A DNA stretch of 64,000 bases from Ruficoccus sp. ZRK36 (GCF_019603315.1 NZ_CP080649.1:3544176-3608175), one strand, 5' to 3'; shown: positions 1 through 9,189, counted from the first letter of the stretch. The notes: generated by a model from the letters alone, not told the origin. Numbers and translations are program-made.

Positions 1-558
1 CATATCGTGCGTAAAGATCGACTGCCAGATACGCGCCCGCAGGCTATTCGCGACCGGGGACTGACCGATGATATAGCGCTCAATGTGCACATAGGCCCGG
101 CGTATCTGGAAAAAGACCGCAAAGAGCCGCTCAAGCTCCATCCCGGCATAGCGGCCGATGAGCCCGCCCGGAAGCGCAGCCTCGGCCTCACGCTGAAAAC
201 GATCAAAAAAGCCGGCCCGGAGCGCGGCATGCCCACGCTCATGTGCTTCCTCGATGATTTTATCAAAATCCGGGATAAAGCGGTGAAAGAGCCGCACGAA
301 AACCATCTGCTGGTAGTGCTCGCGCTCGGATGCCCGCCCCCTGCCGGCCGCATAGGCCAGATGGGCAGACTCCAGCAGCCGATCCAGCCCGGCCAGCACT
401 GCCTCCAGACGCGGCAAACCCCGCAGCTCTTGCTCCTTATCGGTCAACACCTCCGACTCGATCTCGAAACGCTGCGCCTCAAAGGGATTGAGAAAAGCCA
501 GTTGCGCGTAGGCGCGGGCCTGATCAGTCGTTGCCTTCGGAAACAAATTACCTGCCAT
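1..558 (-). CDS. Partial sigma-54-interacting transcriptional regulator (N-terminal part)
   Basis: The gene runs off the left edge; 186 codons are visible from an ATG at 558. The visible part is helix-rich and poorly conserved in type. Its last residues, GQSPVANSLRARIWQSIF (about 165-182), resemble the segment just before the Walker A motif of AAA+ activators that work with sigma-54 RNA polymerase. No PAS, GAF or receiver domain is recognisable in the visible part, and the ATPase core, GAFTGA loop and helix-turn-helix would lie outside, so the call rests on this short stretch. It is transcribed away from the small membrane protein gene at 709. Targets cannot be inferred, although a sigma-54-like promoter is present upstream of gltB in this window. 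Confidence 0.65.
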   Translation of the reverse strand, partial: MAGNLFPKATTDQARAYAQLAFLNPFEAQRFEIESEVLTDKEQELRGLPRLEAVLAGLDRLLESAHLAYAAGRGRASEREHYQQMVFVRLFHRFIPDFDKIIEEAHERGHAALRAGFFDRFQREAEAALPGGLIGRYAGMELERLFAVFFQIRRAYVHIERYIIGQSPVANSLRARIWQSIFTHDM

Positions 559-708
559 ACATAAATTGTACGTCCGACGACCACTAAACGTCAAACAGAT
601 TCAAACCAAAGCAGCCACAGTGAGACGGTTAAATATTTAAGTAAATATGCATCAAATACTTAAAACACAGACGCCAGAAACTGGCACGGGGCGAGTTATA
701 GGAAGGGC

Positions 709-864
709 ATGAAAACAAAAAACACTTCCACCACGACCAACACCAACCCCAACACCTCCACCGGTTCGATCAGCACCAAGATCCTGCCGCACCTGAGCAT
801 CCCGCTCTGCCTGAGCGTTTTCACGCTGGTGTACTTCCTGATCAACTGGGGCGTGAAGCTGTAA
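709..864 (+). CDS. Small single-pass membrane protein, 51 aa
   Basis: A short frame begins at ATG 709 behind a clear ribosome binding site (ggaaggg, 701-707). The first 22 residues are rich in Thr, Asn and Ser. A hydrophobic stretch then follows (about residues 25-47, ILPHLSIPLCLSVFTLVYFL and onward) and ends in a short Lys-Leu tail, so a single membrane helix is likely. No family is recognised. It sits between the divergent sigma-54-type regulator and mreB, about 125 bases before the latter. Support is the ribosome binding site, the coherent membrane segment and the absence of any competing gene; function is unknown. Confidence 0.5.
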   Translation: MKTKNTSTTTNTNPNTSTGSISTKILPHLSIPLCLSVFTLVYFLINWGVKL

Positions 865-988
865 AAGTCCTCCCATGAGAGATACGCCCGGCAGCGCAGC
901 CCCCACCGACGGGCCGATTTCACACCCCGGAAAGAAATATCCTCTTGCCCACCAATAAAATGCCTTTGACAAGGCGGCCCTTCGCGGT

Positions 989-2008
989 GTGTATATCGAC
1001 GTGCTAGGATTCCTATCCAACGACATTGGTTTCGACCTGGGTACGGCTAACTGCCTGGTCTTCGTGCGTGATAAAGGCATCGTCCTGCGCGAGCCCAGCG
1101 TAGTCGCCGTCTATAACAACACGAAAAAAGTGCGCGCTGTCGGCATTGAGGCCAAGCGCATGCTGGGCCGCACGCCGGGTAATATCACCGCCCTGCGCCC
1201 GATGAAGGACGGCGTCATCGCCGACTTTGAGATCACCGAGGCGATGCTGCGGCACTTTATCCAGAAGGTCGCCCACAACACGAAATTTGTACCGCCGCGC
1301 GTAGTCGTAGCCGTTCCCTCGGGCATCACCGAGGTCGAGCGTCGCGCCGTCAAGGAATCCGCCATCCACGCCGGTGCCCGTGAAGTGCTCCTGCTGGAGG
1401 AGCCGATGGCAGCCGCTATTGGCGTGGGCCTGCCCATCGAGGAGCCTGCCGCGAACATGATCGTGGACATCGGCGGGGGTACCACTGAGGTGGCGATTCT
1501 TTCTCTGGCCGGTGTGGTCTTCACCCGCAGCCTGCGCGTCGGCGGCGACGAAATGGACAACGCCATCATGGCGTACATGAAGCGCGCCTACAACCTCATG
1601 ATCGGTGAGCGCACCGCTGAGGATATCAAGATGCGCATCGGCTCGGCCTACCCGCTGGACGAGGAGCTGACCATGGAGGTCAAGGGCCGCGACTCCGTCG
1701 CCGGTCTGCCCAAGACCCTGCACATCACCTCCCAGGAGATTCGCGAATCTCTGGCCGACGTATTTAACTCCATCATCGAGGTCGTCCGCTCCGCGCTGGA
1801 GCGCTGCCCGCCTGAACTCTCCGCCGACCTGGTGGACCGTGGCATCGTCATGGCTGGAGGTGGCTCCATGATCCGCAATCTGGACAAGCTCCTCAGTGAA
1901 GCCACTGGCCTGCCCGTCATCATCGCCGAGGATCCCTTGAGCGCGGTGGCCAACGGTACAGGCATCGTGCTGCAGGACCTCTCCTGGTGGCTCAAAGACT
2001 CTAACTGA
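989..2008 (+). CDS. mreB: Rod shape-determining protein MreB
   Basis: Bacterial actin homologue that polymerises on the inner membrane and positions the elongation machinery. The N-terminal phosphate-1 loop (DLGTANCLVFV), the run LREPSVVAVY and the phosphate-2 loop (DIGGGTTEVAILSL) are all visible, as is the C-terminal MAGGGSMIRNLDKLL adenosine segment. Length (335-339 aa) is normal. The start is uncertain: GTG 989 gives MYIDVLGFLSND, whereas GTG 1001 gives MLGFLSND, which fits the family better; neither has a Shine-Dalgarno. A TTGACA (966-971) lies just upstream. It heads mreB-mreC-mreD-mrdA, with mreC starting 24 bases after the stop. Confidence 0.97.
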   Translation: MYIDVLGFLSNDIGFDLGTANCLVFVRDKGIVLREPSVVAVYNNTKKVRAVGIEAKRMLGRTPGNITALRPMKDGVIADFEITEAMLRHFIQKVAHNTKFVPPRVVVAVPSGITEVERRAVKESAIHAGAREVLLLEEPMAAAIGVGLPIEEPAANMIVDIGGGTTEVAILSLAGVVFTRSLRVGGDEMDNAIMAYMKRAYNLMIGERTAEDIKMRIGSAYPLDEELTMEVKGRDSVAGLPKTLHITSQEIRESLADVFNSIIEVVRSALERCPPELSADLVDRGIVMAGGGSMIRNLDKLLSEATGLPVIIAEDPLSAVANGTGIVLQDLSWWLKDSN

Positions 2009-2031
2009 GCCTCCCCTGAGGAGCACACACC

Positions 2032-2910
2032 GTGGCCCTTAAACGCCTGAGCCAGTTCAAGCCGCTCGTGGTGCTGCTGGTTTTTCTGGTAGCCTGGTGG
2101 GTCGCGCCGGTCCTCATCAAGCGCTGGATGCAGACCGGGTTTTACGAATTTCAGGCTCCCATGATGATCGCCGAGTCCCACCTGGAGGACTTGCAGAGCT
2201 ACTGGACGATGCGCGGCCAGTCCAAGCGCGAAATGATCGAGGCCGGGCGCGACCTGGCCCGTGAAAACGCCCGCCTCACCGTCCGCCTGCAGGATAACCG
2301 CGCCCTCGGCGCGGAGATCGGGCGACTGGAAACGCTCCTGGACCTGCCTTCCCACCCGGACTTCCGCTACGAGGTGGCCCGTGTCGCCCGGCGGGATATG
2401 ACCGCCTGGTGGCAGCAGATCACGATCCGCAAGGGCCGCAACCACGGCATTCCGGTCGGGGCCGCCGTCATTTATAAAGGGGGCGTAGTCGGACGCGTGC
2501 GCGAAGTTCACGCCAACACCGCCATCGTCGAGCTTATCTCCAGCAGCGGTTTCCGTATGGCCGCGAATGTCGTGGGCGAAGATCGCCCCGTCACCTATCA
2601 GGGTCTGCTTAACCCACCCTTTAGCAACCCGATGGGCGAGGTGCTCAACGTACCCGCCTCCGTCAGCGTCTCACCTTCTCAGCCGCTGCGTCTGGTCTCG
2701 TCGCGACTGGGCGGGATTTTCCCGGAAGGTCTGACCATCGGTGAGGTTGTGGAGCTGACTCCCGGCTCGGACGGTTTTTTCCAGCAGGGACGCGTCCAGC
2801 TCAACCCGGACCTGGGCGCACTGCGCGAAGTCGCGGTTGTCATCCCGATTGAGATGCCCACCGCCGTCGAGCTTCCGTCTGCCAGCCAGGAGGCGAGCGA
2901 TGGAAATTGA
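2032..2910 (+). CDS. mreC: Rod shape-determining protein MreC
   Basis: Bitopic periplasmic scaffold that links MreB filaments to PBP2 and RodA. The GTG start at 2032 follows gaggag at about 2019-2024. Residues about 9-30 form one membrane helix (PLVVLLVFLVAWWVAPVLI), followed by a coiled-coil-prone stretch (about 50-105, REMIEAGRDLARENARLTV) and then the beta-rich MreC domain with the typical RKGRNHGIPVGAAVIYKGGV segment. At 292 aa the length is normal. Its last 11 bases overlap mreD, which suggests translational coupling. Confidence 0.93.
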   Translation: MALKRLSQFKPLVVLLVFLVAWWVAPVLIKRWMQTGFYEFQAPMMIAESHLEDLQSYWTMRGQSKREMIEAGRDLARENARLTVRLQDNRALGAEIGRLETLLDLPSHPDFRYEVARVARRDMTAWWQQITIRKGRNHGIPVGAAVIYKGGVVGRVREVHANTAIVELISSSGFRMAANVVGEDRPVTYQGLLNPPFSNPMGEVLNVPASVSVSPSQPLRLVSSRLGGIFPEGLTIGEVVELTPGSDGFFQQGRVQLNPDLGALREVAVVIPIEMPTAVELPSASQEASDGN

Positions 2911-3424
2911 TCTGCGCGGTTGGTTGCTGCTGGGCAGTAACGTGCTCCTGTACTGGCTGCTCCAGATGCTCAATGACACGCTCGGCACCCACGGGGTGTA
3001 CCTGAGCCTGAGCGCGCTTTACCTGCTGCTGCCGATCACCTGCCTGCGCCTGGGTTGGGCGCTGGCACTGGTCTTCGTCACCGGCATGCTGATCGACGCC
3101 CCGCTGCCGGTTAACTTCGGATTCCATTCACTGCTTTTCGCACTGGTCACGGCTTTTCTCTATAACATGCGCCACAGCATCGGGCGAGCCGGACTGGGGC
3201 AGCTGATCCTCGTCGCCCTCGGCGTGAATGCCTTTCTGATCGTGGCTCAGAGCCTGTTACTGGCTGGCCCGCTGATGGGTAACGGCCTCTACTGGCTGCG
3301 CATCGGCAGCGACCTGCTGTTTTCCTCACTCGCCCTGCCCCTGATCGGCTGGTGGTTCCTGAGCTGGGAGCGCTGGCTGCTCGTCATCTGCGGCTGCGAC
3401 ACGCACGCACCGGAAAATGCGTGA
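2900..3424 (+). CDS. mreD: Rod shape-determining membrane protein MreD
   Basis: Integral membrane partner of MreC in the elongasome, 174 aa. The start is set at ATG 2900 (MEIDLRGWLLLGSN), with an aggagg-like site at 2889-2894 and an 11-base overlap with the end of mreC; a longer reading from 2837 would overlap mreC by 74 bases and adds a non-hydrophobic tail, so it was rejected. Four to six hydrophobic segments span almost the whole protein. Sequence conservation in MreD is low, so the call rests on hydropathy, size and position between mreC and mrdA. Confidence 0.88.
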   Translation: MEIDLRGWLLLGSNVLLYWLLQMLNDTLGTHGVYLSLSALYLLLPITCLRLGWALALVFVTGMLIDAPLPVNFGFHSLLFALVTAFLYNMRHSIGRAGLGQLILVALGVNAFLIVAQSLLLAGPLMGNGLYWLRIGSDLLFSSLALPLIGWWFLSWERWLLVICGCDTHAPENA

Positions 3425-3450
3425 TTTTTCGAACTTTATCCGTGCGAAGG

Positions 3451-3475
3451 TAGTCAGTAGCATTATGACTGACTA
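3451..3475. other. Inverted repeat between mreD and mrdA
   Basis: Perfect 8-base arms TAGTCAGT and ACTGACTA are separated by 9 bases in the 147-base gap before mrdA. There is no T-run after it, so it is not a standard terminator. It could be an attenuating hairpin or an operator. Confidence 0.4.
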
Positions 3476-3571
3476 AGCAGCCTAATATCGCCCCCCACGT
3501 GGCGAGGGTTGAATACACGACCGACGTCGCCCACCCTCTTTTCATTTCCGTCCCCTCCTTCACGCTCCTCC

Positions 3572-5500
3572 ATGCAGTTCGACAAATTCAAGCAGTGGAA
3601 CCCGCGCCTGAACATGTTCTTCGTCGCGCTGGGGGTGATGGTGTTTGTGCTGGCCAGCGGCCTGGCCTGGCGGCAGCTCATCCTGCGCGGCGAGTGGAAG
3701 CAGAAGGAAGAGCGCCAGAACATGCGCCGGGTGATCCAGCCCGGACCACGCGGGGACATCCTCGACCGGCACGGTAACATCCTCGTGGGGAACCGCCCGC
3801 GCTTCTCGGCCGTGGTTTACCTGCGCGAGCTGCGCGAGGAGTTCGACAAGGAGTACTCGAAGCTGCTCAATGAAATGCGCGAGAAACACCGCGCCGATAA
3901 CCCAAACGAGCCCTTTCGGTTCGACTGGCAAGAGCTGCGCTGGGAGTCTCGCCAGCGCGTCCTGCAGCGCTACACCGACCAGATCAACGCCGTACTCGGC
4001 ACCGACAAGACCGTCAGCATCCGCGACCTGCAGCGGCACTACTGGAGTAAGCTGCTCATGCCCTTTCCGCTGGCCAGCGATCTGGAGCCCGAGGAGTACG
4101 CCCGCCTGATCGAGCAGCTCCCCCTAGGCTCTCCCATCGACATCTACACCGACACTGCCCGCGACTATCCCTTTGGGCCGACGGCCTGCCACACCCTCGG
4201 CTATGTCGTCGCCAACCCCACCGGCCTGAAGGAAGATGCCCTGCCCGGTGAGGATTTAAAGACCTTTCACTATAAAAGCGAGGTCGGCAAAAACGGCCTG
4301 GAGCGCGCCTTTGACAAGGAGCTGCAGGGTACCAGCGGCGGCGAAATCTGGGTGGTGGACCGCTTCCAGTTCCAGTACGACAAACCACTGGTCGAGATCC
4401 CCGCCAAGCAGGGCAACGACGTCATCACCAGTCTCGACATCGACATGCAGCTCGCCGCCGAGGAGGCCATGGGCGAGAAGACCGGCGCCGCTGTGGCGAT
4501 CGACATTAAAACGGGCGAGGTGCTCGTCATGGCCAGTAAGCCCGGCTACAACCTGAACGATTTCTCCCCCTTTATCCGGCAGGAGGCCTGGGATAAGGCC
4601 GTCGAGGAAGGCGCCCTCTACAACCGTGCCACACAGGGCCTTTACGCACCCGGCTCGACCTTTAAGATGATCACCGCCATCGCCGCCATGCGTAACAACG
4701 TGCTGGAGCCGGACGAGATCCTCCAGTGCGGCACCCACTACCGCGTCGGCAACCGGCTCTTTCCCGAGCACAGCCATGCCAGCTTCGGTGAGGTGGACCT
4801 GCGCAAGGCCCTCAAAAAGAGCAGCAACGTATTCTTTTACCAGGTCGGGCTGCGCACCGGCATCGACAAAATCGCCGCCGAGGCCAAGCGCCTCGGTCTC
4901 GGTGAGCCCACCGGCATCGAGGTGCCCTTTGAGGCCACCCGCATGATCGTCCCCACCCCCGAGTGGAAAAAGGAACGCGACGGCCGCAACTGGAACCCCG
5001 GCGACACCGCCAACGTCGCCATCGGCCAGGGAGACCTCTTCGTCACACCGCTTCAGATGGCCGCCTATGCCGCCTCCATGGCCCGGCGCGAGACACGCAC
5101 CCGCGTCACCCTGCTCCACGATCCGGCTCAGAAGCCCGTTGACCACGGCGGTGAGCCGCTCGGCCTGAGCGACGAAGAGTACCGTGCCATCGTCGAGGGC
5201 ATGGAGGCTGCTGCCGGACCGGGTGGCACCGCCCGCTTTGCCATGGTCGACGGCGTCCAGATCGCCGGTAAGACCGGTACCGCGCAGGTCAAGCGCCCGA
5301 GCGGCAAGATCACGCTGGCTTGGTTCCTCGGCTTTGCTCCGGCGGAGAATCCGCAGATCGCCGTCGCCGTCGTGATGGAAGGCCTCGTACCCGGCGACCA
5401 CTACGCCGGTGGCAAAACCGCCGCCCCGGTCGCCCGCGCTATCTTCGAGTCCTACTTCGCGGACAAGGACCTCTCCGACCTGCTCGCTCAGGGCGAGTGA
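3572..5500 (+). CDS. mrdA: Penicillin-binding protein 2 (peptidoglycan transpeptidase)
   Basis: Class B PBP that cross-links peptidoglycan during elongation. From ATG 3572 it is 642 aa: a cytoplasmic stub, one membrane helix (about residues 13-35), a dimerisation/pedestal domain starting at QPGPRGDILDRHGN, and a transpeptidase domain with all three active-site motifs: S362-TFK (GSTFKMIT), SSN at 417-419 and KTGT at 567-570. ATG 3509, 21 codons upstream, is possible but adds a Pro/Ser-rich leader unlike the family, so 3572 is preferred. No rodA follows; the next genes face the other way. Confidence 0.95.
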   Translation: MQFDKFKQWNPRLNMFFVALGVMVFVLASGLAWRQLILRGEWKQKEERQNMRRVIQPGPRGDILDRHGNILVGNRPRFSAVVYLRELREEFDKEYSKLLNEMREKHRADNPNEPFRFDWQELRWESRQRVLQRYTDQINAVLGTDKTVSIRDLQRHYWSKLLMPFPLASDLEPEEYARLIEQLPLGSPIDIYTDTARDYPFGPTACHTLGYVVANPTGLKEDALPGEDLKTFHYKSEVGKNGLERAFDKELQGTSGGEIWVVDRFQFQYDKPLVEIPAKQGNDVITSLDIDMQLAAEEAMGEKTGAAVAIDIKTGEVLVMASKPGYNLNDFSPFIRQEAWDKAVEEGALYNRATQGLYAPGSTFKMITAIAAMRNNVLEPDEILQCGTHYRVGNRLFPEHSHASFGEVDLRKALKKSSNVFFYQVGLRTGIDKIAAEAKRLGLGEPTGIEVPFEATRMIVPTPEWKKERDGRNWNPGDTANVAIGQGDLFVTPLQMAAYAASMARRETRTRVTLLHDPAQKPVDHGGEPLGLSDEEYRAIVEGMEAAAGPGGTARFAMVDGVQIAGKTGTAQVKRPSGKITLAWFLGFAPAENPQIAVAVVMEGLVPGDHYAGGKTAAPVARAIFESYFADKDLSDLLAQGE

Positions 5501-5512
5501 TTTTCATTTTCA

Positions 5513-5539
5513 CTCACACGGAGGCACTGGGGCACAGAG
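5513..5539 (+). repeat. Dispersed repeat, CACACGGAGGCAC family
   Basis: Single copy of a motif (core CTCACACGGAGGCACTGGGG) that recurs at 21133, 21234, 27979 and 28021 in this window. It lies between mrdA and the convergent GNAT gene. The same gap holds a second repeat-like stretch, atccgcgtaaatccgtgt (about 5644-5661). Confidence 0.65.
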
Positions 5540-5685
5540 CCTGTATTCAAAATTGGGTACATCGAGCGATCAGCATTAAGTCGCTGCCATCAATTTCCTG
5601 CGCTGCCCACCCCGTGTAACCTCTGGGGTCAATCCTCTTTCATCCGCGTAAATCCGTGTTTCAACTGGGGCTAAAAATAAAGCCC

Positions 5686-6180
5686 TTACAACTCCATCCC
5701 GAAGGTAATATCCACGCGCTTGTAGTGCTGGTCCTCGGGGATGGGGATTTCCTTAAAGCCAAAGGCGCGGTAGAGGTGCAGGGCAGGGCCGAGCCGGGTA
5801 TTGGTTAAAATGAGCAGACGGCGGGCACTTTTTTCGCGGGCACACGCAATGAGCTTCGCCATCACCTTTCGTCCGATGCCGTGCCCTTGCCAGGCCGGAT
5901 CGACGGCCATCTTCGCAATTTCGTAGTAGCCCGGCTCAATCAACTGCAGGGCGCCCACGCCAACGACTTGCCCCTCAGCCTCAGCCACCACGATCTGTCC
6001 ACCGGGCTCGATAATCGCCGCCTGCGGATCACCGAGCATGCGGCGATCCTGCTCCTCGACGGCAAAGTAGCGCTCGATCCAGTCCAGGTTCAGGCGGCGA
6101 AACGGCTCCGCATGATGCGGCTCAAAGAGCTTCACCGTCACCGCATCCGGCTGCCCTTGCTCAGGCATCGGTGCCTCCAT
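5686..6180 (-). CDS. GNAT family N-acetyltransferase
   Basis: Predicted acetyl-CoA-dependent N-acetyltransferase of 164 aa (160 if ATG 6168 is used). The acetyl-CoA binding motif A is clear: KMAVDPAWQGHGIGRKVMAK (about residues 90-110), with the Q-x-x-G-x-G signature, preceded by the beta4 strand YYEIAKMAV and followed by LLILTNTRLGPALHLYRAFGF (motif B). The tail FKEIPIPEDQHYKRVDI is typical of YitI/ElaA-like small-molecule acetyltransferases. Its start overlaps the end of the WaaC-like gene by 8 or 20 bases, so the two are probably co-transcribed. Substrate unknown. Confidence 0.88.
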   Translation of the reverse strand: MEAPMPEQGQPDAVTVKLFEPHHAEPFRRLNLDWIERYFAVEEQDRRMLGDPQAAIIEPGGQIVVAEAEGQVVGVGALQLIEPGYYEIAKMAVDPAWQGHGIGRKVMAKLIACAREKSARRLLILTNTRLGPALHLYRAFGFKEIPIPEDQHYKRVDITFGMEL

Positions 6181-7132
6181 CAGCCGTCGCGCTCCCCTCT
6201 CCCGCTAACGCGGCAGCAACCGGTGCAAATACATCCTCCACGCTCAGCGCGTTCAGGCCCGCCACCGGGGCGCGCACCACGTGGTGTCGGGGATTCGAGA
6301 GCGGCCATGGGCCGAAACGCTCGGGCGGCGTCGGCCCGAAAATCGCGACTAGCTCGGTGCCGACCGCGGCAGCCAGATGCATGGGGCCGCTATCGTTGCA
6401 GACGCACAGCCGGGCCTGGCTGATGAGCGGGATCAGCTCCGGGAGCGTGGTCTTGCCGGTGAGGTTAAAGAACCGTTCGCGCGGCCACTCCAGCGGTGCG
6501 GTCACGGCCTGATCCCCGGCCCAGACAATGCGTGGCGCGGCTTCGCTGACGAGCAACTGCTCCGTCAGCGTGGCAAAGCCCGGCCACTCTTTTTCGGCCC
6601 GGCGGCTACCGGGGAAAAGCACAACGGCACCGGCGGCTTCGGGGGGCAGGTCTTTCGACTCTACCTCACGGAATGCCAGCGGCCCGTCTACCCGAGGCTC
6701 GAGCCCGAGCAGCGGCAGAAACTGCAAAAGAATATCCAGCGCGTGCGACTCTTTCCCACCCGCGGGCAGCTGTGGCATGAGTTGGTAGGCCAGACGCGCG
6801 CCCTCGCGGTTGTCGCGACGCCCGGCTTTTTTTCCGGCACGAGCACGCCATGTCATGAGGCCACTGCGAGCCAGCCCCTGCATATCCCAGACCCAGTCGT
6901 AGCGGCGCTGGCGGATCTCGCGGATGCATTGGCGCAGGCCGCTCATCCCGGCCTTGCGGTGAAAGACGATCACCTCATCCACGCAGGCGCAGGCCTGAGC
7001 CAGAGGTGCGAATATCTCGCGCGCCACCCAGGTGATGCGCACATCCGGGCGCTGCGCCTTGAGGGACTGGGCGGCCTGTAGACCGTGGATAATGTCCCCC
7101 AAAGACGAGGGTTTGATGATGAGCAGTTCCAA
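6161..7132 (-). CDS. Glycosyltransferase family 9, LPS heptosyltransferase I-like
   Basis: GT-B fold transferase of the ADP-heptose:LPS heptosyltransferase type, 323 aa. The N-terminus (LLIIKPSSLGDIIHGLQAAQ) is the GT9 signature and favours WaaC-like (HepI) over WaaF-like enzymes. The C-terminal nucleotide-sugar site is seen in LCVCNDSGPMHLAAAVGTEL (about residues 245-265) and IFGPTPPERFGPW. It would add heptose to Kdo-lipid A at the inner face of the cytoplasmic membrane. The start appears to be TTG at 7132. It is divergent from the fused acyltransferase/GT9 gene at 7219, which makes a small LPS locus. Confidence 0.88.
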   Translation of the reverse strand: MELLIIKPSSLGDIIHGLQAAQSLKAQRPDVRITWVAREIFAPLAQACACVDEVIVFHRKAGMSGLRQCIREIRQRRYDWVWDMQGLARSGLMTWRARAGKKAGRRDNREGARLAYQLMPQLPAGGKESHALDILLQFLPLLGLEPRVDGPLAFREVESKDLPPEAAGAVVLFPGSRRAEKEWPGFATLTEQLLVSEAAPRIVWAGDQAVTAPLEWPRERFFNLTGKTTLPELIPLISQARLCVCNDSGPMHLAAAVGTELVAIFGPTPPERFGPWPLSNPRHHVVRAPVAGLNALSVEDVFAPVAAALAGEGSATADGGTDA

Positions 7133-7218
7133 GCCGTTAGTTTAAACCTTTCAGGCGGGTTGTCGTCCAGCCGCATTTTTGACTTGGGCCGGAGCCCGAA
7201 TCCGGCTCTGCTGGGAAG

Positions 7219-9141
7219 GTGACCGGCTTTTTGCTCGACTGCCTGGGGCGCTTTTTCGCCTTCCTGCCTTTGGGGCTCTCCGAATGCTTCTGCAAGCTCA
7301 TCGGGGACGCGCTGTACTTCGGCCTGCCCGGTCGTCGCCGCGCCCTGCTCTCGAATCTCCACCATGCCTTTCCGGACAGGCCCCGCCAGTGGCACCGCCG
7401 CATCGCTCGCACGAGCTGCCGCCGTATGGCCGAGATGGGGCTGTACGTGCTGGTTTCCCCGGCCTTTTCCCTGGAGCGCCTGAAGCGACACTTTACCATC
7501 GACGACATCCTCCGGGCCGAAATCGAACGCTCGTGGCAGGTGAAGGAATCAGGCGTGGTGCTCATCCCCCACTTTTCGATGATGGAGGCACTGACGGCCC
7601 TGCCGGGTATATCCGGGCAGGAGATGCTTAATGTCGGGGTCATCTTCCGCCCGCTCAACCAGCCCGGTCTGGACCGCTGGGTCAAGCGCACCCGTGAGCG
7701 CTTCGGCGTAAAACTCCTCTCCCGCAAGGAGGGATTTGGAGCGTCCATGCAGCTCATGCAGGACGGCGGGCTCGTGGGCGTACTCTTCGACCAGAACGCC
7801 GGTAACAGCGGCACGTTGACGACGTTCTTTGGCCGTGTCGCCTCCACCACCGACCTGCCCGGCCTGCTGGCCCAGCGCAGCAAGACCCGCTCCGCCATCC
7901 TCTACACGGAGCGCACCGGGTTCTGGAAAGGCACGATCCGCGTCGTCATCCTGCCCTGCCCCCCCAAGTCCATCCCGATCATGCTCCACGCCAACCAATG
8001 GCTGGAAAACATCCTCGGAAGCAGCGATGAGATCTGCGCGGATTGGCTCTGGATGCACGCCCGCTGGCGCACTCAGGACGACCCCCGCAAGCGCTTCCGC
8101 CTGCAGGCCCGCCGCGAGGCCATCGAGGAGACGCTTGAGTTCTACGGGTGGGAAACTTTTCCGCGCAAGACACGCTTTTGGATACGCCTGCCCAACTGGC
8201 TCGGGGATGTGATCATGGCGCTGCCCCTCCTGCGCGCCCTGCGCATTTCCCGCCCCGACGCCGAGCTGACCCTGCTCGCACGCCCGCACTTCCTGCCACT
8301 GCTGGAGCGCTTCGGGCTGGGCGACCGCCTCCTCCCCCTGCCCGCCAAAAACGCCAGCGGCTACTTCAAGCCCTTCCGCCAGTGGCGCGAGGAGTACCCG
8401 GACGTCCACGTGCTTTTCACGAACTCCACCCGCGGCGACCTTGAGGCCCGCTGCATCGGCGCGCCCCAGCGCTTCGGGATCGCCCGCCCCGGCAAGCCCC
8501 GGCGCTCACTCACCCACACCTGGCCCCTGCCCGAGGGACTCGACGAGGCCACCGTCCACCAGACGCGCCTCTGGGAGCAGTTCTTCCGGCACTTCGGGCT
8601 GGAGGGTGAGCTCGATCTCACTCCGTTCGCATGGGAAGCACCCGCAGCCGCGACCTCCGCGCCACGCAAAGGGCCGCGCATCGGCCTAATTCCCGGCACG
8701 GAAAATTCCCCCGAGAAACGCTGGCCGGTCACCCACTGGCGCACACTCATCACCGCACTGCTGGAGGCTCAGCCCGAGGCCGACATCCGCACTTTTGGCA
8801 CCGAGCGCGACACCCCCATCACCCGGGAGGTGACGCGCGACTTCGCTCCGGAGCGGGTCATCGACCGAGCCGGTAAGACCGCGCTGGTCGAGTTCGCCGG
8901 GGAGCTGGCGGAGCTGGACCTGCTCATCTGCAACGACACCGGCGGCATGCACCTGGCGAACGCCCTAGGCGTGCCCGTGCTGGTCATTTTTGGTCCGACC
9001 AACCCCGTGCGCACCGGCCCGATCTTTAACGGCCCGACCCGCCTCCTCCAGCCCGCTGGTTGCCCCGAAACCGGTGGCATGCCCATCGAGCAGGTCTCCC
9101 CCGAGACCGTGCTGGAGCACACGCTGGAACTGATACCCTGA
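7219..9141 (+). CDS. Fused lipid A acyltransferase (LpxL/HtrB type) and GT9 heptosyltransferase (WaaF type)
   Basis: Two-domain protein of 640 aa starting at GTG 7219 behind gggaagg. Residues about 1-305 match the lysophospholipid acyltransferase/LpxL family, with the catalytic HX4E motif as H118-FSMM-E123 and the later SALY-like segment. A second domain begins near residue 318 (RFWIRLPNWLGDVIMALPLL), the start signature of LPS heptosyltransferase II, and includes the GT9 nucleotide-sugar site ICNDTGGMHLANALGVPVLV (about 570-590) and FGPTNPVRTGP. There is no stop or frame change at the join. The usual two separate membrane-associated enzymes, acylation of lipid A and addition of the second heptose, would thus be one polypeptide. 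Confidence 0.9.
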   Translation: MTGFLLDCLGRFFAFLPLGLSECFCKLIGDALYFGLPGRRRALLSNLHHAFPDRPRQWHRRIARTSCRRMAEMGLYVLVSPAFSLERLKRHFTIDDILRAEIERSWQVKESGVVLIPHFSMMEALTALPGISGQEMLNVGVIFRPLNQPGLDRWVKRTRERFGVKLLSRKEGFGASMQLMQDGGLVGVLFDQNAGNSGTLTTFFGRVASTTDLPGLLAQRSKTRSAILYTERTGFWKGTIRVVILPCPPKSIPIMLHANQWLENILGSSDEICADWLWMHARWRTQDDPRKRFRLQARREAIEETLEFYGWETFPRKTRFWIRLPNWLGDVIMALPLLRALRISRPDAELTLLARPHFLPLLERFGLGDRLLPLPAKNASGYFKPFRQWREEYPDVHVLFTNSTRGDLEARCIGAPQRFGIARPGKPRRSLTHTWPLPEGLDEATVHQTRLWEQFFRHFGLEGELDLTPFAWEAPAAATSAPRKGPRIGLIPGTENSPEKRWPVTHWRTLITALLEAQPEADIRTFGTERDTPITREVTRDFAPERVIDRAGKTALVEFAGELAELDLLICNDTGGMHLANALGVPVLVIFGPTNPVRTGPIFNGPTRLLQPAGCPETGGMPIEQVSPETVLEHTLELIP

Positions 9142-9189
9142 GGTGTGAGGCAGGCCGACAACAAACGTGCCGCTGCCCCTACGCAGAAG

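Noticed and set aside
7-564. A 185-codon frame on the plus strand at the left edge
   Set aside because: Its translation is low-complexity and without homology, while the opposite strand gives the coherent N-terminus of a sigma-54-type regulator with an ATG at 558.
682-697. Sigma-54-like TGGCACGGGGCGAGTT before the small membrane protein
   Set aside because: The -24 half is perfect, but the -12 GC is missing (GT), and the start site would fall on the ribosome binding site at 701-707.
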